This document shows positions 35,135 through 39,766 of a stretch of DNA of 39,766 bases, in pieces. The notes below the pieces were generated by a model. That model was not told the origin of the DNA and ran no database searches. It saw only the letters and a list, made by a program, of their open reading frames with translations. Source of the DNA: an uncultured bacterium (lineage in GTDB: Bacteria > Patescibacteriota > Minisyncoccia > Phycocordibacterales > CAIZLB01); assembly GCA_903821355.1 (NCBI GenBank), contig CAIJKW010000051.1, positions 1 to 39,766 on the forward strand. The letters are read 5' to 3'. Both the position numbers and the translations under genes were made by a program. How positions within the stretch are numbered: position 1 is the first letter of the stretch; every line of letters starts with the position of its first letter.

Positions 35135-36686
35135 AAAAGAGGAATTTGCCGCGACACAATCAATATACTTATTCCTTGAATCTTACCATATCACCAACGA
35201 CCAAAACGAACCGTTGGATTTTAGAGAGCACGAATATCTATGGGACTTATACGGGGATTTTAGTCCAAGGCAAGCCGTACTCAAGGCAGCTCAAATCGGA
35301 TTCAGCACTTGTGCGAATCTTAAAGCGCTCTGGTTGGCTAAGAACAAAGCGATGGACATCATCTACTCTCTCCCAAGCTCGTCAGATATCAAAGACTTCG
35401 TCAGCTCTAAAACGAATAGACTTATTGCAAACTCAACAGAACTCCAAAAGTGGACCAAAGACAAAGACAGCATAGAGCAGAAGATGGTAGGAAAGAACGT
35501 TATCTATTACAGGGGAACGTGGACTGAACGCGCGGCACTATCAATACCAGCAGACCTATACATATCAGACGAAACAGATCGCAGTAAACAAGATGTAGTC
35601 CAGCAGTACAAGACAAGACTTCAACATAGTAAATACGGATGGGAGTGGTACTTTTCAAACCCCAGCGCACCAGGACAAGGAGTAGATAAGCACTGGGCAG
35701 AGTCTGACCAAAAACATTGGTTCATTAAATGCCAGAGTTGTGGACACGAGTGGTATCTCACAATGGATAACATCATGGGAACACCGCCATACTTTGGATG
35801 TATAAAATGCAAAAAAGAACTAGACAGACATCACGGAAGGTGGGTAAAGAAGTACAGTGGAAGGGAAGTATCTGGCTACTGGATACCACTGATGGTAGCA
35901 CCCCGCATATCGGCTCAATATATATTAGACAAAAAGAAGGAACTAACCGAAGAACAGTTTACCAACTTTGTTATTGGCACACCATATACAGGAAAGGGAA
36001 ACGTATTGACGCGACAGATGTTCTTGCAGAATTTAACGGAGAGAGTAAACCAGCAAGAGAGCAGACCGATAATAGGTGTGGACACTGGCGTGGGTATCAA
36101 CTACTGTGTGGGTAACAAGGACGGACTATTCTTCTACGACAAGTGTGATGGCTACGACCCCATAAAAGCCCTACTAAAGCGCTGGCCAACAGCAGTATGC
36201 GTAATAGACCAAGGAGGAGATATAATAGGGCCACGTAAGTTGAGAGAAGAGTTTCCGGGCAGAGTGTTCCTATGTTTCTTTGCCAAAGACCGCAAGAACG
36301 ATGAACTTATAAGGTGGAAAGATGATGATGGTACAGTAGTAGCAGATCGCAACAAACTCATACAACTATGCGTAGACGAGATGACAGAGAAGAGATGCCC
36401 AATATCAGGAACAGAAGCTGAGTGGTATGACTACATGAAAGAGTGGCTAGGAATGTACAGGACAGTAGAGGACAATACGCTAGGTATACAAGTATTCAAA
36501 TGGAACAAGCCGGCAACTGGCAGATGCGATTGGCCATTCAGTCACGTTTACTTCAGAATTGGTATAGACCGTTTTGGGGAATCTCAAGTTTCATTCCATG
36601 ACCCCAACAGCAAGCAGTTTGCCTTTAAGGGAATTGAGGTTAACCCTAACAATACGACCCAGTTATGGACTCCTAAAAATAGTTGA
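35127..36686 (+). CDS. Terminase large subunit, GpA-like, 519 aa
   Basis: Lambda GpA-type architecture. A non-standard Walker A, KAAQIGFST (residues 53-61), resembles lambda KSARVGYSK; Walker B LYISDETDRS lies near 146-155. A zinc ribbon CQSCGHEW ... CIKCKKEL sits at about 201-230. The RNase H-like nuclease has IGVDTGVGIN (about 315) and VCVIDQGGDI (about 357). It packages DNA by ATP-driven translocation and cuts it. The stop TGA overlaps the -35 box of the next promoter. Confidence 0.85.
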   Translation: MDEKEEFAATQSIYLFLESYHITNDQNEPLDFREHEYLWDLYGDFSPRQAVLKAAQIGFSTCANLKALWLAKNKAMDIIYSLPSSSDIKDFVSSKTNRLIANSTELQKWTKDKDSIEQKMVGKNVIYYRGTWTERAALSIPADLYISDETDRSKQDVVQQYKTRLQHSKYGWEWYFSNPSAPGQGVDKHWAESDQKHWFIKCQSCGHEWYLTMDNIMGTPPYFGCIKCKKELDRHHGRWVKKYSGREVSGYWIPLMVAPRISAQYILDKKKELTEEQFTNFVIGTPYTGKGNVLTRQMFLQNLTERVNQQESRPIIGVDTGVGINYCVGNKDGLFFYDKCDGYDPIKALLKRWPTAVCVIDQGGDIIGPRKLREEFPGRVFLCFFAKDRKNDELIRWKDDDGTVVADRNKLIQLCVDEMTEKRCPISGTEAEWYDYMKEWLGMYRTVEDNTLGIQVFKWNKPATGRCDWPFSHVYFRIGIDRFGESQVSFHDPNSKQFAFKGIEVNPNNTTQLWTPKNS

Positions 36687-36710
36687 CACGGGTTTATATT
36701 GTGATACAAT
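36683..36710 (+). promoter_or_regulatory. Sigma-70 promoter of leaderless HNH gene
   Basis: TTGACA (36683-36688, overlapping the terminase stop), 16-bp spacer, TACAAT (36705-36710). ATG 36717 follows after 6 bases, so the RNA should start at the ATG itself. Confidence 0.8.
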
Positions 36711-36716
36711 AGATAT

Positions 36717-37268
36717 ATGGAAAAGGAATACATCACAACAGATGAATATATATTTACAAGGTATCCAAATTCTTCTAAAAGGAATCATAGAGTTTATTAT
36801 GTTTCTTTTATAGATGGTAAAAGAGAAACTCTACATCATTATATTTATAGAACACAAATTGGAAGAATACCAAATGGATTTGTAGTCCATCATATAAATG
36901 GCAACCCATTAGATAATTCATTGAATAACTTAGATGTTATATCTAGGAGCGAACACCAAAGTTTACATGCAAAAGAAATGTGGAAAAAAGCGGATAAAGA
37001 CAAAAGACAAAGAATGATACCAAAAGAAACTTTTAATAAGTATGTATGGCACCGTTCAAAAAAAGGTAGAAAGCAATTATCGGAAAGAGCAAAAAACCAG
37101 TACAGAGGTAAAATTATATGTGAAGTTTGCAGAAAGAAAGCAATAGTTAAAAATGTAGAAGCTGTAGTGTGCTCACTTAAATGTAGACGCGTTCGGGCAT
37201 CAAGGATTTGGAGAAAAAAATATCCTGATTATTGGAAAGAACATTACGGTAACTTAAAAGGTAAGTAA
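36717..37268 (+). CDS. HNH homing endonuclease with zinc finger, 183 aa
   Basis: Residues 40-85 hold the HNH_3-type motif FVVHHINGNPLDNSLNNL with H58/H59 and D66/N67, followed by SRSEHQSLH. The C-terminal part (about 130-165) has ICEVCRKKAIVKNV ... VVCSLKCRR, a zinc finger likely to bind DNA. It is inserted between large terminase and portal, with its own promoter and a terminator. It is not a member of the 2541/28106 subfamily. Confidence 0.8.
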   Translation: MEKEYITTDEYIFTRYPNSSKRNHRVYYVSFIDGKRETLHHYIYRTQIGRIPNGFVVHHINGNPLDNSLNNLDVISRSEHQSLHAKEMWKKADKDKRQRMIPKETFNKYVWHRSKKGRKQLSERAKNQYRGKIICEVCRKKAIVKNVEAVVCSLKCRRVRASRIWRKKYPDYWKEHYGNLKGK

Positions 37269-37282
37269 ATACAAACAATAAT

Positions 37283-37309
37283 ATCCCCATAGCACAAAGG
37301 GGATTTTTA
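37283..37309 (+). terminator. Rho-independent terminator behind the HNH gene
   Basis: ATCCCC (37283-37288) pairs with GGGGAT (37299-37304), loop ATAGCACAAA, then a T-rich tail. It ends the HNH transcription unit or the terminase operon. It belongs to the same family as 6444-6470. Confidence 0.85.
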
Positions 37310-37350
37310 TTTTATAGTAAAGCAATTAGTATTAAAGAACTCAAAATAAT

Positions 37351-37590
37351 ATGGCATGGAACTTTAAGTCAAATAAAGAGCGTGAAGAATATCATAAAGA
37401 AAATCCACACGCAGCATCTCATCCCTATGCAAAAGGTAAAAAACTAAAACCAAAGGGAGTTGATAAGACAAAAGTAGCAAAGAAGATGACACATTACGAA
37501 GGAATTAAAGACGTTAAAAAACATTTAGCAAAGTATAAAGGAGATAAAAACAACCCAACTGTTAAAATGTTAAAAGAACAAGGTTATTAA
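37351..37590 (+). CDS. Small basic head protein, 79 aa
   Basis: Lysine/histidine-rich: MAWNFKSNKEREEYHKENPH, HPYAKGKKLKPKGVDKTKVA, KKHLAKYKGDKNNP. Related in style to the basic proteins at 488 and 1349 but without clear identity. It lies between the terminator and the portal gene, where head accessory or packaging proteins occur. Unknown family. Confidence 0.6.
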   Translation: MAWNFKSNKEREEYHKENPHAASHPYAKGKKLKPKGVDKTKVAKKMTHYEGIKDVKKHLAKYKGDKNNPTVKMLKEQGY

Positions 37591-37602
37591 ATAAAATAAA
37601 CT

Positions 37603-39552
37603 ATGGGACTCAATACACAGCCAGAGAGTAGCACTGGAATACTAGGAGCCATCAAAGGTGCTCTTGGTCTTTTTAGTGACCAAAATAAAGCAATGGGCGT
37701 GACAGAGAACTCAAACCCAACGCCAATAGACCCTTACGAGAGTACACTGGATGAGAGAGAGGTAATGGAATTAATCGCTCAATGGAAGCGAGATTATTCT
37801 GTTTATTACCAGGACATAGAGAAGGGGCAGAAGCTATCGTTTGATTACTGGGTAGGAAAACAAAAAACCGACAGAGAAAGTCAAACAGGGGATGACACAC
37901 AGGTGATAGATAACTTAATTTTTGAAGCAGTAGAAACATTCCTTCCTATCGCAACACGCGCAAACCCAGAGCCTTTGGTACAAGCAGACCCATCAGACCA
38001 AGGTCAAGCAGTAGCCAAGGACATACGCGTAGCTTTAACAAACTGGGCAGATACGCAACTGTTGCGCCGAAAGCTAGCCAAGACAACAAGAGGATGGCTA
38101 ATGAACAGACTGGGAGCCTTAAAGTTAGCATGGAACCCAATCACCAAAGAGATAGAACTATCAGTAGTTAACACAAAGAAAATGATGTTTGACAAGGATG
38201 GCTGGATAGATGAGAAGGGAGTATTCAGAGGAGAGTATGAGGCCGAGAAGAAACAAGCCACAGCAGATAAGTTAATGCAAATGTTCCCTAAAAAGAAAGA
38301 ACAGATTTTAGCTAAGGCAATGGGAAAGAAAGGAACTAAGCTAGACTACGTAGAATGGTGGTACAGAGGAACAGACATCATCTTCACACTAGACACCATC
38401 TTATTGGGAAAATTCAAAAACCCAAACTGGAACTACGATATAAATGCAGTACAACCAACAGAAGCTGTAACCAATGAGGTAGGAGAAATAGTAACAGACG
38501 CACAAGAAGGGCAAGACTCAATACCAGGAACTAACCACTTAAAGGAGCGAACATCACCTTACAGATACCTTTCAATTTTCAACACAGGAGAACAACCACA
38601 TGACAACACATCACTTATACTTCAAAACATAAGCTTACAAGACAGCATAAACCGCAGAGAGCGACAGATAGAGTTTAACGTAAAACGAATGAACAACGGA
38701 GGGATAGTATCCGGTGACTTCTACACAGAAGAACAAGCCTCACAAGCAGCCTCAGCGTTCGCAAGAGGAGTGTTTATACGCCAACCAAAGGGAGATGTAA
38801 GACAAGGGTTCTTAAACGTACAAGCCCCAGCAATCCCAGGCGATGTGTTTAATTCCTTAAAAGACGGACGACAAGAGTTAAGAAACATATTCGGTACAGC
38901 AGGTTCATCAGCTGAAGGGTTAAAGTCCAGCGAAACAGCAAGAGGAAAGATAATGGTAAACCAAATGGACAGCTCGAGGATAGGAGGAGGAGTGACCGAA
39001 TACATAGAGCAGTTGGCCGACTCAATCTACAACCTAGTAGTGCAGTTTATGTTCGTCTATTACGATGAAGAACACTTTATAGCAACCGCAGGTTCAGTGT
39101 CAGGAATAGAACTGGTAACCCTAAAGAACCAAAACTTTGTAGGACTAAAGACTTTAGATGTAACAGTTAAGGAAGGAACACTAGTACCAAAAGACCCACT
39201 AACCCAAAGGAATGAGGCAATAGACTTGTGGTCAGCAGGCGCAATAGACCCAATAAACCTATTCAAGAAACTAGACTTCCCAAACCCACAAGAAGCTACA
39301 AGTCAGCTTATTTTGTGGCAGATGTTACAAAAAGGACAAATCCAACCTCAACAATACTTACCAACATTCGCGCCAATGGGAGGGACACCTGGCCAAGCTC
39401 CTATGGAACAACCCGGAGTCGGTGGTCCAGCAGTAAATACCTTAGGAGCAGGAAGCCCAGAAGCCGGACAACAAGCACCAGCACCAGGTAGTCAGGGAGC
39501 AGTAGAACAACAGAGTCAACAATTAATGAGTTCAATACCAATTCCAAAATAA
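37603..39552 (+). CDS. Portal protein, 649 aa
   Basis: Size, position after the terminase and helical content fit a large P22-type portal. Segments include LDEREVMELIAQWKRDYSVY near residues 48-67, the alpha-helical stem region YRYLSIFNTGEQPHDNTSLI ... RREROIEFN-like stretch, and SSAEGLKSSETARGKIMVNQ. The C-terminal 70 residues are rich in P, G and Q (GTPGQAPMEQPGVGGPA), like the flexible ends of many portals. It forms the DNA entry ring and the docking site for terminase and adaptor. Confidence 0.8.
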   Translation: MGLNTQPESSTGILGAIKGALGLFSDQNKAMGVTENSNPTPIDPYESTLDEREVMELIAQWKRDYSVYYQDIEKGQKLSFDYWVGKQKTDRESQTGDDTQVIDNLIFEAVETFLPIATRANPEPLVQADPSDQGQAVAKDIRVALTNWADTQLLRRKLAKTTRGWLMNRLGALKLAWNPITKEIELSVVNTKKMMFDKDGWIDEKGVFRGEYEAEKKQATADKLMQMFPKKKEQILAKAMGKKGTKLDYVEWWYRGTDIIFTLDTILLGKFKNPNWNYDINAVQPTEAVTNEVGEIVTDAQEGQDSIPGTNHLKERTSPYRYLSIFNTGEQPHDNTSLILQNISLQDSINRRERQIEFNVKRMNNGGIVSGDFYTEEQASQAASAFARGVFIRQPKGDVRQGFLNVQAPAIPGDVFNSLKDGRQELRNIFGTAGSSAEGLKSSETARGKIMVNQMDSSRIGGGVTEYIEQLADSIYNLVVQFMFVYYDEEHFIATAGSVSGIELVTLKNQNFVGLKTLDVTVKEGTLVPKDPLTQRNEAIDLWSAGAIDPINLFKKLDFPNPQEATSQLILWQMLQKGQIQPQQYLPTFAPMGGTPGQAPMEQPGVGGPAVNTLGAGSPEAGQQAPAPGSQGAVEQQSQQLMSSIPIPK

Positions 39553-39553
39553 C

Positions 39554-39757
39554 ATGGCACAAGGATATCAAACAAGAATTTATAGGAAGAAACAAGCAAT
39601 AGCCGATAAGATGGGTATTATTAAGACAGCCGGCGACCAGAAGGTGTGCAAGCAATGTGCAGAAGCGGCAGCATCAGGAAAGTTCGTACACTATCCACTA
39701 CACCCAAATTGCAGGTGTCAGAACAAGGTAGGAGTGTTCGCACCAGAATCAGCATAA
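39554..39757 (+). CDS. Minimal minor head protein (gp7/gpF C-terminal motif), 67 aa
   Basis: Product MAQGYQTRIYRKKQAIADKM then ...VCKQCAEAA... and YPLHPNCRCQNKV. CxxC plus HPNCRC is the hallmark of the C-terminal metal-binding domain in SPP1 gp7 / Mu gpF-type head morphogenesis proteins. Those proteins have about 250-400 residues, so this is a strongly reduced version. It starts 1 nt behind the portal and is cut by the contig ends (see base 1). Confidence 0.75.
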   Translation: MAQGYQTRIYRKKQAIADKMGIIKTAGDQKVCKQCAEAAASGKFVHYPLHPNCRCQNKVGVFAPESA

Positions 39758-39766
39758 AATATCCCC
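39626..39766. repeat. Terminal direct repeat, copy 2
   Basis: Identical to 1-141. Removing one copy joins the minor head gene and gives the 39,625-bp circle. Confidence 0.95.

Noticed and set aside
1..39766. Alternative genetic code (TGA read as an amino acid)
   Set aside because: TGA ends many well-defined genes, including groEL, the terminase and the ATGA-coupled genes.
1..39766. CRISPR arrays, tRNA genes, integrase or attachment sites
   Set aside because: I saw no regularly spaced repeats, no cloverleaf with a T-loop signature and no recombinase-like protein. A dedicated scan could still find a degenerate tRNA.

Overview
The window is a complete, circularly permuted genome of a tailed double-stranded DNA phage. 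Its first and last 141 bases are identical (1-141 = 39626-39766), so the molecule closes into a circle of 39,625 bp, cut inside a small head gene. It is AT-rich and almost every gene lies on the + strand. Stop codons TAA, TAG and TGA are all used, so the code is standard. I see no tRNA, integrase, CRISPR array or polymerase, which suggests a virulent phage that uses the host replication machinery. The lack of a long tape-measure protein, and the presence of a P22-like portal, an adaptor and a soluble transglycosylase, suggest a short-tailed (podovirus-like) virion. This is inference.

Host: most genes have no Shine-Dalgarno sequence and start right after an A/T-rich triplet (typically aatATG or aaaATATG). 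Yet the visible promoters are canonical sigma-70 type (TTGACA-16/18-TATAAT), and several place the start codon 6-9 nt behind the -10 box, so their mRNAs should be leaderless. Canonical promoters argue against Bacteroidota, and TGA stops argue against Gracilibacteria/Absconditabacteria. A Patescibacteria (CPR) or similar host is my best guess, at low to moderate confidence.

Layout, in order around the circle. Packaging and head: DUF5681-type small terminase candidate (34790), large terminase (35127), a leaderless HNH endonuclease (36717), portal (37603), minimal minor head protein (39554/1), seven tiny mostly lysine-rich genes (180-1666), scaffold (1744), HNH endonuclease (2541), major capsid (2987) and two decoration/structural genes (4082, 4317). 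After a terminator and a strong promoter comes the tail module (5232-13781): beta-propeller protein, appendage proteins, adaptor, a large internal protein and a virion transglycosylase. A small antisense membrane gene and an HTH gene sit at 13782-14264. Tail fibre and lysis follow (14314-21218): a 1000-residue fibre, an XhlA-like membrane protein, two large RNA/DNA hairpins, tandem zinc-knuckle mini-genes, a papain-like endolysin, a holin candidate and a frameshifted secreted transglycosylase. A 660-bp non-coding control region (21219-21879) holds two strong promoters and many hairpins.

Early and middle genes (21880-34769) include small zinc-ribbon and HTH proteins, a RecB/Cas4-like exonuclease, a C5-methyltransferase interrupted at a C9 tract, a cassette region with duplicated leader sequences and a structured RNA candidate, an HNH protein, RusA resolvase, another HNH endonuclease, a GroEL/GroES chaperonin operon invaded by an endonuclease VII gene, and a ParB-adenine methyltransferase fusion. 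The phage therefore appears to bring its own recombination nucleases, DNA modification and protein-folding machine while borrowing the replisome. The most interesting elements are the phage chaperonin operon, the leaderless promoter architecture, the control region, the twin hairpins with zinc-knuckle mini-genes, and the structured RNA in the cassette region.
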